Below are positions 41,604 through 50,907 of a DNA stretch of 55,816 nucleotides, piece after piece. How positions within the stretch are numbered: the stretch's first letter is position 1; every line of letters starts with the position of its first letter. Source of the stretch: an uncultured Cellvibrio sp. (GTDB taxonomy: Bacteria > Pseudomonadota > Gammaproteobacteria > Pseudomonadales > Cellvibrionaceae); NCBI GenBank assembly GCA_946481735.1, contig CAMLOU010000004.1:1-55816 (forward strand), given 5' to 3'. The position numbers were made by a program, and so were the translations under genes. Below the pieces are notes generated by a model. That model made no database searches and was not told the origin of the DNA. It saw only the letters and a program-made list of their open reading frames with translations.

Positions 41604-42407
41604 ATGCGCTACGAAAATCGCCAACCGCCAGAAGGCATCAACGTTGTCGAGCATGGCTGGGCGCGGGATTTTATTTTATTGGTGATCGGCTTTTTTGCCG
41701 GACTCGCGCTCTTGTGCTGGCTGCTGTTGCAACTCGTCGCCTGGACCGCCAAGTGGACGCCGTTTTCCTGGGAACAAGCGCTGACAAACTCCTGGGCGCT
41801 CGAGGAGCAATCCAGCGAACAACAAGGCTATTTGCAACAACTCGCCGATCAACTCGCACACGCCGGTGGCTTATCACCTGAACTCACCTTGCAGGTTCGC
41901 TACAGCGAAGACAACACCATCAACGCTTTCGCCACCCTCGGTGGCAACATGATGATCTTCGAAGGCCTGGTGGATGCCGTCGATAGCGAACAAGGCCTCG
42001 CCTTTGTCATCGCCCATGAAATTGCCCACATCCAACACCGCCACCCGGTGCAAGCCGTCGCGCGGGGCTTAAGTATGAGCTTGCTCAGCGCCATGATCTT
42101 CGGCCAAACCGACCTCGCCCAGCTCGCCGGTGTCGGCGGCAACCTCGCCCTGTTAAATTATTCCCGCCAGCAGGAAAACGAAGCCGATCGCTGGGCTTTA
42201 CAGGCACTGCATAATCATTATGGTCATGTGGCGGGTGCTGATGAGTTATTTCGTAAACTTAAAGAAGAGCATGATGACTTGGTGTTGCCGGAATGGATGT
42301 CTACACATCCGGATCTGGATGCGCGCATTGCCAATTTGGAAAAGATTGCGCGGGATAATGGTTATGAATTGGATGGAGAGTTATTGCCTGTTATTCCGAA
42401 GGATTAG
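41604..42407 (+). CDS. M48-family membrane metallopeptidase
   Basis: A 267-residue zinc peptidase with an N-terminal transmembrane helix (FILLVIGFFAGLALLCWLLLQL). The HExxH site is HEIAH in FVIAHEIAHIQHRHP. The third ligand Glu lies in ENEADRWALQAL, as in HtpX/Oma1-type enzymes. The catalytic domain follows a short stalk. It is the last of the YbjQ-YbjQ-M48 set; repeat copy B follows. A quality-control role at the membrane is inferred from the family. Confidence 0.92.
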   Translation: MRYENRQPPEGINVVEHGWARDFILLVIGFFAGLALLCWLLLQLVAWTAKWTPFSWEQALTNSWALEEQSSEQQGYLQQLADQLAHAGGLSPELTLQVRYSEDNTINAFATLGGNMMIFEGLVDAVDSEQGLAFVIAHEIAHIQHRHPVQAVARGLSMSLLSAMIFGQTDLAQLAGVGGNLALLNYSRQQENEADRWALQALHNHYGHVAGADELFRKLKEEHDDLVLPEWMSTHPDLDARIANLEKIARDNGYELDGELLPVIPKD

Positions 42408-42431
42408 TTTTGGGGAGGCTCCGTAGCAATA

Positions 42432-42555
42432 ACGGAGTACGTTTGTCCTCAGGGGGTTTATGTTTCGAAAACGCATGAATACATCCCTGTAGCTCCCTCA
42501 AGTCGTCCCTGACTTGAGGGTTTCGAAACATAAACCCCCTGAGAACAAACTCCGT
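42432..42555 (+). repeat. Nested palindromic intergenic repeat, copy B
   Basis: The left arm 42432-42470 and right arm 42521-42555 are complementary over about 35 bp, with one mismatch and one 4-base bulge. The core starts ACGCATGAATACATCC at 42471. An inner 10-bp stem CCCTCAAGTC (42495-42504) / GACTTGAGGG (42511-42520) follows. The core is the most diverged of the four copies. It lies between the M48 and DUF885 genes. Confidence 0.9.
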
Positions 42556-42612
42556 GCCATTAGGTAGTCAATAATTCTGAACTTATAGATAAATATTCAC
42601 GACGAGGACGTT

Positions 42613-44421
42613 ATGATACGCGCAAAATTTTTTATCGCTCTTTTTCTATTATTCGTCACCACCGGCACCTTCGCTGCCGATACAGATGCCGACGCAAAAG
42701 CGCGGGCACTTTTTGAATTGTTTTTTGAAGAGTCAGTGTCGCTCAGTCCTATGTGGCAAACCGATCTGGGGCGCAAAACCAATTACGATAAATGGGACGA
42801 TATCAGTCCGAAGCGAAGCGAGCTTTATCACCAACTGAATAAAGATCAACTGGCACGTTTGAAAAAGCTGGATAAGAATTCACTCAATCCTGATAACCAG
42901 CTCAGTTACGAACTGCAAAAATTTGAACTGGAAAAAAGCATCGCCGGTTATCAATGGCGCGATCATAATTATCCCGTCAATCAAATGTTCGGACTCCATG
43001 CCGGCATTCCTGCCTTTCTTATTAACTCGCACAATGTCACATCTATAGAAGATGCCGATGCTTATGTGGCACGATTGGCTGGTGTAGGAAAGCTGATTGA
43101 TCAGCTGATCAATAACCTGCAACGTCGCGCAGACAAAGGTATTCTTGCTCCAGCGTTTGTTTATCCCTACGTGCTCGACGACAGCCGCAATATCATCAAA
43201 GGCCAACCTTTTGATGACAGTGACAAGATCAGCCCTTTATTGGAAGACTTCACCAAAAAAGTGGAGGCGTTGAAGCTGGAAGATAAACAGCAAACCGCGT
43301 TACTCAGTGCAGCAACAAAAGAATTGCAGCATACCGTAAAGCCGGCGTATCAACGTTTAATCAAAGCGGTCGAGGGCTTGCAGGCCCGCGCAGACAACCG
43401 TGACGGCGTATGGAAATTGCCGCAGGGTGAAGCGTTTTACAATCATGCGCTGGAGCGGATGACCACAACCACGCTCAGCGCCGACGACATTCACAAGATC
43501 GGCTTGGCCGAGGTGGCGCGGATTCGCAAGGAAATGGAGCAGGTCATGAAGACCGTAAAATTCGAGGGTGACCTGCAGGCTTTTTTCACCTTCATGCGAG
43601 ACGATCCACAATTTTATTATCCTGACAGTGATGCCGGGCGTGAACAATACCTGCAAGACACTCGCGCCATCATTGATGCGATGCGCAAGCGCCTGCCGGA
43701 GTTATTTGGCCATTTGCCGAAGGCTGATCTGGTCGTTAAAGCCGTTGAGCCCTTTCGCGAGAAGTCCGCCGGTAAAGCATTTTATAATGGCCCCGCTGAT
43801 GACGGTTCCCGCCCCGGTACCTATTACGTAAATTTGTACGATATGAGCGGCGTGCCGCGTTACCAAATGGAAGCGCTGGCGTATCATGAAGCACTGCCGG
43901 GCCACCATATGCAAATCGCGATTTCACAAGAGATGAAAGACTTACCTTCATTCCGTCGCCACGGTGGTTACACCGCCTATATCGAAGGTTGGGGACTTTA
44001 TGCCGAGCTGGTGCCTAAAGCCATGGGCTTTTACGCCGACCCCTACTCCGATTTTGGTAGGCTGGCGATGGAACTCTGGCGCGCGGTGCGGTTGGTGGTA
44101 GACACTGGCATCCACAGTAAAAAATGGACGCGGGAACAAGCCATTGATTATTTTGTAGCGAATAGCCCAATGAATCGCGCTGATGCCACGCGGGAAATTG
44201 AGCGCTATATTGTCATGCCCGGCCAAGCGACAACTTACAAAATTGGCATGAATAAGTTTGTTGAGTTGAGAGATAAAGCAAAACGCGAATTAGGTGAAAG
44301 ATTTGATTTGCGTGCGTTTCACGATTTTGTATTGGGCGGCGGCGCCCTGCCGCTGACTGTATTGGAACATCAAGTGGATGAATGGATTCGTAAACAAAAA
44401 GCGGTAACTGCTGCAGGTTAG
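42613..44421 (+). CDS. DUF885 family exported protein
   Basis: A 602-residue DUF885 protein with a signal peptide (MIRAKFFIALFLLFVTTGTFA). The family motif HEALPGHH (in LAYHEALPGHHMQIAI) is an HExxH-like site in a helical fold recalling M3-type metallopeptidases. A later YIEGWGLYAE supplies a candidate third ligand Glu. Length is typical for the family. It is probably a periplasmic peptidase, but activity is poorly documented. GAGGACG lies just upstream of the ATG; the cyclic-nucleotide-binding gene follows 6 bases after the stop. Confidence 0.92.
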   Translation: MIRAKFFIALFLLFVTTGTFAADTDADAKARALFELFFEESVSLSPMWQTDLGRKTNYDKWDDISPKRSELYHQLNKDQLARLKKLDKNSLNPDNQLSYELQKFELEKSIAGYQWRDHNYPVNQMFGLHAGIPAFLINSHNVTSIEDADAYVARLAGVGKLIDQLINNLQRRADKGILAPAFVYPYVLDDSRNIIKGQPFDDSDKISPLLEDFTKKVEALKLEDKQQTALLSAATKELQHTVKPAYQRLIKAVEGLQARADNRDGVWKLPQGEAFYNHALERMTTTTLSADDIHKIGLAEVARIRKEMEQVMKTVKFEGDLQAFFTFMRDDPQFYYPDSDAGREQYLQDTRAIIDAMRKRLPELFGHLPKADLVVKAVEPFREKSAGKAFYNGPADDGSRPGTYYVNLYDMSGVPRYQMEALAYHEALPGHHMQIAISQEMKDLPSFRRHGGYTAYIEGWGLYAELVPKAMGFYADPYSDFGRLAMELWRAVRLVVDTGIHSKKWTREQAIDYFVANSPMNRADATREIERYIVMPGQATTYKIGMNKFVELRDKAKRELGERFDLRAFHDFVLGGGALPLTVLEHQVDEWIRKQKAVTAAG

Positions 44422-44427
44422 CGAACC

Positions 44428-44895
44428 ATGCCCGATAAGTCTTCACTGATCAAAGAAATCCGCGACATGATGGCGGACTGCAATCTGTTCAATAACCTGG
44501 CAGCAGCGGAGCTACTGTCTGCTGCTGGTTATTTCAGCCTCAACAAAATTCCCAAAGGCAAGATTATCTTCAAGGAAGGCGACGCAGGCACGTTTATGGG
44601 CATCATCAACAGCGGCAGTGTTGCCGTCTATAAAGCCAATGCCGAAGAAAAAAATATCCAGATCGCCACATTGCCCAAGGGTCAGAGTTTTGGGGAAATG
44701 GCGGTGCTCGACGGCGAACGCCGCTCCGCCATGTGCGCCACCGCCAGTGAATGTGTGTTGCTGTTGCTATCCAAAGATTCACTCGAAAAAATGATGCAGG
44801 AAAACCCCAAAGTCGCCGCCAAAGTGATTCGCGCAATTGCCGTGTCACTCTCCCGCCGCCTGCGCATCGCCGCCGGAAGGTTGGTAAGCAGTTAA
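44428..44895 (+). CDS. Stand-alone cyclic-nucleotide-binding domain protein
   Basis: A 155-residue cytoplasmic protein consisting almost entirely of one cNMP-binding domain. The phosphate-binding cassette is FGEMAVLDGERRSA, complete with Gly, Glu and Arg. No DNA-binding or effector domain is attached; a short basic helix (SLSRRLRIAAGRLV) ends the protein. It could sense a cyclic nucleotide and act on a partner. Spacing suggests co-transcription with the DUF885 gene. Confidence 0.9.
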   Translation: MPDKSSLIKEIRDMMADCNLFNNLAAAELLSAAGYFSLNKIPKGKIIFKEGDAGTFMGIINSGSVAVYKANAEEKNIQIATLPKGQSFGEMAVLDGERRSAMCATASECVLLLLSKDSLEKMMQENPKVAAKVIRAIAVSLSRRLRIAAGRLVSS

Positions 44896-44914
44896 ACTTG
44901 ATTATTTAATGTAG

Positions 44915-44942
44915 GTCGGATTAGCCAAAGGCGTAATCCGAC
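44915..44942. repeat. REP-like hairpin after the cNMP-binding gene
   Basis: GTCGGATTAGCC pairs with GGCGTAATCCGAC around an AAA loop, with one extra base. The GTAGGTCGGATTAG/GTAATCCGAC type of hairpin is widely dispersed in gammaproteobacteria. No T-run follows. Confidence 0.65.
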
Positions 44943-44996
44943 TGACATATTACAGGCTAGCGACTAACTGGCTAATCGAAATGAAAGTGAAAGCCT

Positions 44997-45245
44997 TTAA
45001 TCAACCCTGCGTTTTTCTGGTCTTGCTCCACAGAATATCCCAATGAATATTATTAATAGCAGCGATGCGTTATACCACAGCGGATAATCAGAAACTGAAT
45101 TCTTGTATATGAAGAAGGTGATATGAGTTAAAAATGTTAAGACGGATAGCACCAAGGTATATTTTATTTCCTGTCCGCTTGCGAACTTTTTTACTCTTGT
45201 TCCCGCACAATAAAAAATGCCCACTAGTACTCGACCAACGGGCAT
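44997..45245 (-). CDS. Possible small membrane protein
   Basis: An 82-codon frame coding two hydrophobic helices (TLVLSVLTFLTHITFFIY and ASLLLIIFIGIFCGA) with a basic tail (RPEKRRVD). The region is more A/T-rich than its neighbours. No clear ribosome site is seen and the family is not recognised, so it may be a chance frame. It would be downstream of the pirin gene on the same strand. Confidence 0.35.
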   Translation of the reverse strand: MPVGRVLVGIFYCAGTRVKKFASGQEIKYTLVLSVLTFLTHITFFIYKNSVSDYPLWYNASLLLIIFIGIFCGARPEKRRVD

Positions 45246-45276
45246 AACTTATAAAACCAGCTGCTTTCCAACTCAC

Positions 45277-45972
45277 CTACTTCGGCAAATCAAACACCAA
45301 CGCCCTGACCTTCTGTTCACCGGCCACCAACTGCAACACATCCACGCCATCCAGTTGTGCGCCGTCACCGGGTTTCAGTACTTCGCCTTCCACCGTTAAC
45401 TCGCCATCAATCACATGTACATAATGTTTACGCTTGTAGGGGTTTTCCAAACTCGCACTGCCTTTTGGTTGGAGCAACAATTGGTAGAGCGATGCATCCT
45501 GCTTGATGGTCAGGCTGCCGTTTTCACCGGTAGGGCTGATCACTAACGTCAAGCCATCTTTACGACCAAAATCTTTTTGCTGGTAACCGGGCTCCTGCCC
45601 ATACACGTTCGGTTGAATCCAGATTTGCAAAAACTTCAGTGGATTTTTCTTGGACGCGTTGAACTCACTGTGCGTAATGCCACTGCCCGCCGACATCAAC
45701 TGAAATTCTCCCGCCGGTAGTGTTGCAATGTTGCCTTCACTGTCGCGGTGGGCAATTTCGCCTTCCAGCACGTAGCTGATAATTTCCATATCGCGGTGGC
45801 CGTGGGTGGGGAAGCCGGCGCCGGGGATCACTTCGTCGTCGTTGATCACGCGCAGTGCTGAATAGCCCATGTGTTTGGGGTCGTAATAGTTTCCGAACGA
45901 AAAAGTGTGGCGACTCTTCAACCAGTCAAACTGCGCTGCACCGCGTTCTTTGTTGCGTCTGATATTAATCAT
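45277..45972 (-). CDS. Pirin family protein
   Basis: A 231-residue bicupin of the pirin/YhhW type. The N-terminal metal site is in FPTHGHRDMEIISYVLEGEIAHRDS, giving three His and a Glu. The C-terminal cupin is present but degenerate. Homologues act as quercetin 2,3-dioxygenases or as redox-sensing cofactors. GGAGG lies 7 bases before the ATG. It is downstream of doxX on the same strand, and both are divergent from the LysR gene, a frequent arrangement in which LysR controls the pair. Confidence 0.93.
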   Translation of the reverse strand: MINIRRNKERGAAQFDWLKSRHTFSFGNYYDPKHMGYSALRVINDDEVIPGAGFPTHGHRDMEIISYVLEGEIAHRDSEGNIATLPAGEFQLMSAGSGITHSEFNASKKNPLKFLQIWIQPNVYGQEPGYQQKDFGRKDGLTLVISPTGENGSLTIKQDASLYQLLLQPKGSASLENPYKRKHYVHVIDGELTVEGEVLKPGDGAQLDGVDVLQLVAGEQKVRALVFDLPK

Positions 45973-46046
45973 GGTGTGACCTCCGTTGCTTTTCGCTTTT
46001 GAACGAGAGCGACCTGGTTCGCTCCCGGCGTCTTTCGTACTACGTG

Positions 46047-46487
46047 TTACTTCACTTGCCTGGCGAGCAGGGCGTCGAGGCTCAAGCGACCACCACCGGA
46101 CAGTACCAGCGACATGGCGCCGGCCAACAAAGCCAGGCCGAACTCGTAACCGTTGTTACTCATAAACAGGCCGTTGCCGATGTGCACCGCGAAGATTGCG
46201 ACCACCATGGTGAACGCCAGTACCAGCGCTGCCGGGCGTGTCAGCAGACCAAACAACAGGAATAAGCCGCCGAAAAATTCTGCCGAACCCGCGCCCAGCG
46301 CCATCAGGTAGCCCGGTTGCAGGCCGATAGACGCCATCCATTGTCCGGTGCCTTCGAGGCCGTAGCCGCCAAACCAGCCAAACAATTTCTGCGCGCCGTG
46401 GGCGGCGAAGATGATGCCGAGGGGCACGCGCAGCACCAGGGATGACCATTGTTGACCGGGGTTAATGATGTTTTTGATTGCGCTCAT
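46047..46487 (-). CDS. DoxX family membrane protein
   Basis: A 146-residue protein with four transmembrane helices. LRVPLGIIFAAHGAQKLFGWFGG is the DoxX signature. The ATG at 46487 (MSAIKN) with GGAG about 9 bases upstream is used rather than the longer frame to 46601. Members associate with oxidative-stress and thiol functions. Pairing with a pirin gene and a divergent LysR regulator is common in proteobacteria. Confidence 0.92.
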   Translation of the reverse strand: MSAIKNIINPGQQWSSLVLRVPLGIIFAAHGAQKLFGWFGGYGLEGTGQWMASIGLQPGYLMALGAGSAEFFGGLFLLFGLLTRPAALVLAFTMVVAIFAVHIGNGLFMSNNGYEFGLALLAGAMSLVLSGGGRLSLDALLARQVK

Positions 46488-46667
46488 GATGCGTGCTCCA
46501 CATAAAAGTTTAGGGTTGTGTCGACGAAGAAGGTCTTCGTCTTCCCTGCGGCGTAAACCTGTCGTCGCCTCAGTGGTTGCCACTTTATGCTTGCACCGCA
46601 CCGCTTAAAAGCGGAACATTTTGAGCGTAGACTTCAAAAAATTTGAACAAATGAATCGGAGCCCATC

Positions 46668-47570
46668 ATGCACCATGCAATTACCCTGGATGCCCTGCGC
46701 GTGCTGGATGCTATTGACCGCAAAGGCAGCTTCGGTGCGGCGGCGGAGATGCTCTTCAAAGTGCCCTCCGCGCTGTCCTATACAGTCCAAAAGCTGGAAT
46801 CCGAACTTGGCGTCAATCTATTTGATCGTTCAAAACAGCGGGCACAACTCACGGCAGCGGGCCGTTTGCTGCTGGAAGAAGGCCGCACACTCTTACAGGC
46901 CACCAGCCGCCTGGAGGATGCGGTCAAGCAACTGGAGTCGGGCTGGGAGACGCGGCTGCGCATCGCCAAGGACACGATCCTGCCCAACGAACCGTTGCTG
47001 AAGCTGATTCCCGCGTTTCATCAATTGGACAAGCAGGTGGCCATCGATATCAGCGAGGAGGTGCTTGGGGGCAGCTGGGATGCGTTGGTCAGCGACCGCT
47101 GCGACCTGACCTTGGGTGTGGGCGGTGAATTTCCCAAGGGGACTTTCGAGTACCGCCTGATGGGTGAGGTGGAGTTTGTGTTTGCGGTGGCGTCGGATCA
47201 TCCGCTGACCTTGCATAAAGGCCCGGTGGATGCGGCGGCGATTCGGGCGTTTACGACGATTGTTGCGGCAGATTCGTCGTTGACCTCGCCCCTGCGCTCC
47301 AGCGGTTTGCTGGACAGCCGCCAGACGGTGCGGGTGGCGAATATGGCGGCCAAGATTGATGCGCAGCGTTTGGGTGTGGGCGTGGGTTTCCTGGCACGGC
47401 ATTTGATCGGGGATTTGCTGGCGCGCGGTGAGTTGGTGGCGCTGCCATGTAGTGTGCCGCGGCCGAATATGCCGTTGTATATGGCGTGGCGGAAGGATAA
47501 TGACGGTAAGGCGTTGGCGTGGTTTGTGGAGGCGTGCGGGGGAATAGATTGGTTTGCGTCGCAGGATTAG
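46668..47570 (+). CDS. LysR-type transcriptional regulator
   Basis: A 300-residue regulator. The winged helix-turn-helix occupies the first 65 residues (LDAIDRKGSFGAAAEMLFKVPSALSYTVQKLE, written here in the order seen as LDAIDRKGSFGAAAEM then VPSALSYTVQKLE). An effector-binding domain follows. GGAG lies 7 bases before the ATG. It is divergent from doxX-pirin with a 180-base shared region, so it probably regulates that pair and itself. The last third uses G-ended codons heavily. Confidence 0.93.
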   Translation: MHHAITLDALRVLDAIDRKGSFGAAAEMLFKVPSALSYTVQKLESELGVNLFDRSKQRAQLTAAGRLLLEEGRTLLQATSRLEDAVKQLESGWETRLRIAKDTILPNEPLLKLIPAFHQLDKQVAIDISEEVLGGSWDALVSDRCDLTLGVGGEFPKGTFEYRLMGEVEFVFAVASDHPLTLHKGPVDAAAIRAFTTIVAADSSLTSPLRSSGLLDSRQTVRVANMAAKIDAQRLGVGVGFLARHLIGDLLARGELVALPCSVPRPNMPLYMAWRKDNDGKALAWFVEACGGIDWFASQD

Positions 47571-47642
47571 TGTGTGGGGGTTGTGTTGGGAAGGGGTTGT
47601 GCTTATGGTGGGTTTTATCGACTGATAATAATTATGTTGTAA

Positions 47643-47743
47643 GGAACAGGGCAGAGGCATTTGAGACACGCCGTAAACCCCTCCCTGGGGGCTCAACGTC
47701 GGCATCCTGCCGACGATGGTCTCAAACACCTCTACCCTGTTCC
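47643..47743 (+). repeat. Nested palindromic intergenic repeat, copy C
   Basis: The arms 47643-47667 and 47719-47743 pair at 22 of 25 positions. The core starts ACGCCGTAAACCCCTCC at 47668 and ends GGGGGCTC at 47694. An inner stem CGTCGGCA (47697-47704) / TGCCGACG (47708-47715) follows with a TCC loop. In this copy the centre of the core has changed on both sides of the TCC (CCCC...GGGG instead of TACA...TGTA), keeping a small hairpin. It lies between the LysR and Ycf48-like genes. Confidence 0.9.
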
Positions 47744-47822
47744 GGCGAGATCGACAATAAAAATAATCAACAAAAAAATAAAAACTAAATCTTGTGCACA
47801 ATATCGAGGGAGTAACCTGATC

Positions 47823-49946
47823 ATGCAATGCCTGTCCAGCGTTATATTACGCGTGTCCTTTCTATTGGTTTTCATATTATTCGGTTGTTCAGAGAAATCT
47901 GCATCGCCGGAAAAAGTGGTTCATTATCAACCCGAGGTCATCAATCCCAATTACACCGGCGCGATGGTTGAGCCGAATTCGCAGGCGATTTTGGTGTGGG
48001 GTAGTGATGGTGTTATTCAGCGTTCAACCGATACAAGGACGTGGGAGTTTGTGGGGACGCCAACGACGGCGCAGTTGAATGACTTGGTTAGCGGTGGCGA
48101 TGCGTTGGTTGCGGTGGGCGAACAGGGTACGGTGTTGCGTTCTGTTGATCAGGGTAAAGCGTGGAATAAAGTTCTTGCGGATACGGCGGCGAATCTGAAG
48201 GCGTTGATTTACAGCAGCGCGCATAAGCGGTGGTTTGCGGTGGGCACTGGCGGTACGTTATTGCGCTCTGACGATGATGGCCAACGGTGGCAAAAAGTTG
48301 CGCTCGGTAAAGGTTTGGCGGTGCTGGATATTGAGGCGATTTTTGTTTCGCCCAAAAGTCAGCGTTTATTTATCGGTGGTTCGCGCGGTTTGTTTGGTTT
48401 TTCGGATGATGGCGGCGTGAATTGGCAGGTCATGCAACTGGATCTGGATACGCCGTTGAGCGGGTTTTATGCGTTCAATGATGTGTTGGTTGCGACCAGC
48501 GCTTATGGAAACTTGCTGGTGTCGCGCGATGAGGGTAGCAACTGGCAATTGATTGAAACCGATGGCCAGGCATTTTTTAATGACGGCGTATTTGACAGTA
48601 CTGCGAATGTTTTTTTGCTGGCGAGCCACAACGGTAAAATTTTGCGCACGGCGGATAATGCAGAAACCTGGCAATTAATCGATGCGCCCTTTCACGGCGC
48701 GGCTAATTACCTCGGCAATGTGGTAATCGACAAACAGAAAAACGTATTGCGCGCATTTGGCCATTACGGTACGCATCTGGTATCGCGCGATACGGGTTTA
48801 ACCTGGGAGTCGCAAACCCAGCATACGCAAACGCCGTTTGAAGATGTGCTTGTGCTGGGTGATGAAAAATCCTATATCGCTTTCGGCCGAGGTGGCTTGC
48901 TCGCAACCAGCAATGATCGGGGCGATAACTGGCGGAATCATCGCATGCAACTGGATATTTATTGGCGCAACGCTCTGGTCACTTCCCAGGGCACCTGGTT
49001 AGTGGCGGGCGAGTTGGGTTATATGCTGAGGTCCACTGATCAAGGAAAAAATTGGCAACTCGTGAACATCCCCTATACCGACCCCATGACGCCACCAACC
49101 TATCGGGCATTGATTGAAGTGCCGCAATCCAATGCGCTCATCGCCGCCGGGCCAACCGGTACCATTGTGCGCTCAACGGATGATGGCGTGAGCTGGACCG
49201 AGGTGCATTACACACCCTTTAACCAAGCAGAAGCCTTTACCGATTTGTTAATGGATTCAACACATCATCAGCTTATTGCGGTCGAAGCCGATGGACGACA
49301 TTACCTGTCAACCGATCAGGGCAAAACCTGGGTTGCATCACCGATTACCACACAACGCAAATTCTGGCACGGCAGTGTATTAACGCGAACACAGGAGAGT
49401 GTCGTTCTCATAACCGGCCAAGCTGGTGTAGCAGCACGTAGCCTTGATGGTGGCCAGACCTGGCAAGCGATTGATACCAACACCAGCGCTGATTTGTTTG
49501 GCAGCTATGCAGACCAACACCATCAACAATTATTTTTACTCGGCGCGGGCGGCACCTTATTACGCTCACGAGACGATGGACAAAGTTGGCAACCAATCGC
49601 TCTGTCAACAAATTCCGATCTGCGGCGAATGACAATGGACCCGAACACCAAAGCCCTACTGGTTTTTGGGGGCGACGGCACCTTGCTGCGTTCATCCAAC
49701 GCGGGCGATAGCTGGCAAGCGATGGATAGTGGAACAACCCAGGAGCTGCGCGATGCCCTCGTGGAACCTGATACAAAAAATCTGCTGCTCACCGGGCGCG
49801 ACGGTAAGGTTATCCGCTCAACAAACGGCGGTATAAGCTGGGAAACTTTACCCACCCACACCGCCAGCCATTTCCGAAGCCTGACGACAGATCCAAAAAC
49901 GCGCGCGGTGCTTGCGGTGGGAGAGCGAATTGTTCGGATTGATTAA
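47823..49946 (+). CDS. Ycf48-like/BNR-repeat lipoprotein
   Basis: A 707-residue predicted lipoprotein: the signal ends in the lipobox LFGCSEK. The ATG at 47823 is used because the longer frame to 47661 lies in repeat copy C. Fifteen copies of an Asp-box-like motif of the S-x-D-x-G-x-x-W type are seen (for example STDQGKNW, RSDDDGQRW, RSLDGGQTW), spaced about 40-50 residues apart. This suggests two stacked beta-propellers or one large one. It resembles the Ycf48 photosystem II assembly factor and sialidase-type propellers but has no catalytic residues. A scaffold or secretion-related role on the cell surface is a guess. Its 3' end overlaps the convergent deacetylase by four bases. Confidence 0.88.
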   Translation: MQCLSSVILRVSFLLVFILFGCSEKSASPEKVVHYQPEVINPNYTGAMVEPNSQAILVWGSDGVIQRSTDTRTWEFVGTPTTAQLNDLVSGGDALVAVGEQGTVLRSVDQGKAWNKVLADTAANLKALIYSSAHKRWFAVGTGGTLLRSDDDGQRWQKVALGKGLAVLDIEAIFVSPKSQRLFIGGSRGLFGFSDDGGVNWQVMQLDLDTPLSGFYAFNDVLVATSAYGNLLVSRDEGSNWQLIETDGQAFFNDGVFDSTANVFLLASHNGKILRTADNAETWQLIDAPFHGAANYLGNVVIDKQKNVLRAFGHYGTHLVSRDTGLTWESQTQHTQTPFEDVLVLGDEKSYIAFGRGGLLATSNDRGDNWRNHRMQLDIYWRNALVTSQGTWLVAGELGYMLRSTDQGKNWQLVNIPYTDPMTPPTYRALIEVPQSNALIAAGPTGTIVRSTDDGVSWTEVHYTPFNQAEAFTDLLMDSTHHQLIAVEADGRHYLSTDQGKTWVASPITTQRKFWHGSVLTRTQESVVLITGQAGVAARSLDGGQTWQAIDTNTSADLFGSYADQHHQQLFLLGAGGTLLRSRDDGQSWQPIALSTNSDLRRMTMDPNTKALLVFGGDGTLLRSSNAGDSWQAMDSGTTQELRDALVEPDTKNLLLTGRDGKVIRSTNGGISWETLPTHTASHFRSLTTDPKTRAVLAVGERIVRID

Positions 49947-50860
49947 TCACCGATAATTTTTGCGGCTGAGAATGCGTTATCTAAATAATCAACATTTTCT
50001 GATACATGACGCAACTCAGCTTCGGGTATACCTTTGGTGTGGGCGATAGCCGCAATCCTGCCCTGTTTATGGAAAGCCGTTTGGGGAAAACTTTTCGCGA
50101 TCTTGTCCTGATAAGCTCGCTGCGATGAAATAATTTTCCAACCTTTAGTACGCAGGTGCCCTACCAGATCAGCGACAAATAAAGCGGCCGCGTCGTTTTC
50201 ATGCAACAACAATACATGCCGGGGCGAGCGGCCCAGGGATTTTCTGGCAAGCGCATCATAAAATTCTATATTGTCATAGAGTGTATTCACGTAAAAATCA
50301 CGCGCCCGCTCATAGTCTATTGATTTACCCTCTTCCGCCGCTTTGACGAGCAAGGCGTTGATATACCAATCAAAGTTATCGATAGTGACATAGCCGTCCT
50401 GGTAACCCAGCTCAGCCAATAACTGTTGCAGTTTATTAATAGACGCTAACTCCTTGCCGTAGTGCAGGTAAGGAAAGCGGTGATACATCACAACATTGTC
50501 AAAGGATTTTAATTGCAGATGCGCCTTGTATGCATCCACCGCATAAGCATCAGCGCCCAGTTCATTGGCTGACGTGTGGCTAAAGCTGTGATTGGCCAAA
50601 TGAAACCCGGCTTGGGTATATTGCTCAAGGCGCGCCGCAGTTTCTGGATTGATATAATCAGCTTTTACATAAAACAGTGCATCGCGAACATTGGCTTTTT
50701 GTAGCGCCGCAATTAACTTCGTGGTTCGCTCCCTACCCGTCATCAACGCGGAGTCTGGTGTCGGCGCATCATCAAAGGTTATGGCAATCTCGCGCGCAAA
50801 CGCGCCGAAGGGGATAAAGAAGATGGCGATCAGCGTGTAGCGTAAGATCAATTTACTCAT
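49943..50860 (-). CDS. Exported polysaccharide deacetylase family protein
   Basis: A 305-residue NodB-homology (CE4-type) protein with a signal peptide (MSKLILRYTLIAIFFIPFGAFA). AAGGA lies 7 bases before the ATG at 50860. Motif 1 is TFDDAP (catalytic and metal Asp) and motif 2 HSFSH gives the two His ligands. Motif 3 appears as YHRFPYLHYG. It should remove acetyl or similar groups from an envelope or plant polysaccharide with a divalent metal; the substrate is not evident. It follows the VOC gene on the same strand by 47 bases. Confidence 0.9.
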   Translation of the reverse strand: MSKLILRYTLIAIFFIPFGAFAREIAITFDDAPTPDSALMTGRERTTKLIAALQKANVRDALFYVKADYINPETAARLEQYTQAGFHLANHSFSHTSANELGADAYAVDAYKAHLQLKSFDNVVMYHRFPYLHYGKELASINKLQQLLAELGYQDGYVTIDNFDWYINALLVKAAEEGKSIDYERARDFYVNTLYDNIEFYDALARKSLGRSPRHVLLLHENDAAALFVADLVGHLRTKGWKIISSQRAYQDKIAKSFPQTAFHKQGRIAAIAHTKGIPEAELRHVSENVDYLDNAFSAAKIIGD

Positions 50861-50907
50861 AGGAATTCCTTTAAACATTGGGGAAATAGATGTTGAGCTT
50901 TCATTTT

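Noticed and set aside
46893..47828. 311-codon minus-strand frame opposite the LysR gene
   Set aside because: It crosses repeat copy C and is antisense to a clear regulator; its translation is Arg/His/Gln-rich, typical of shadow frames.
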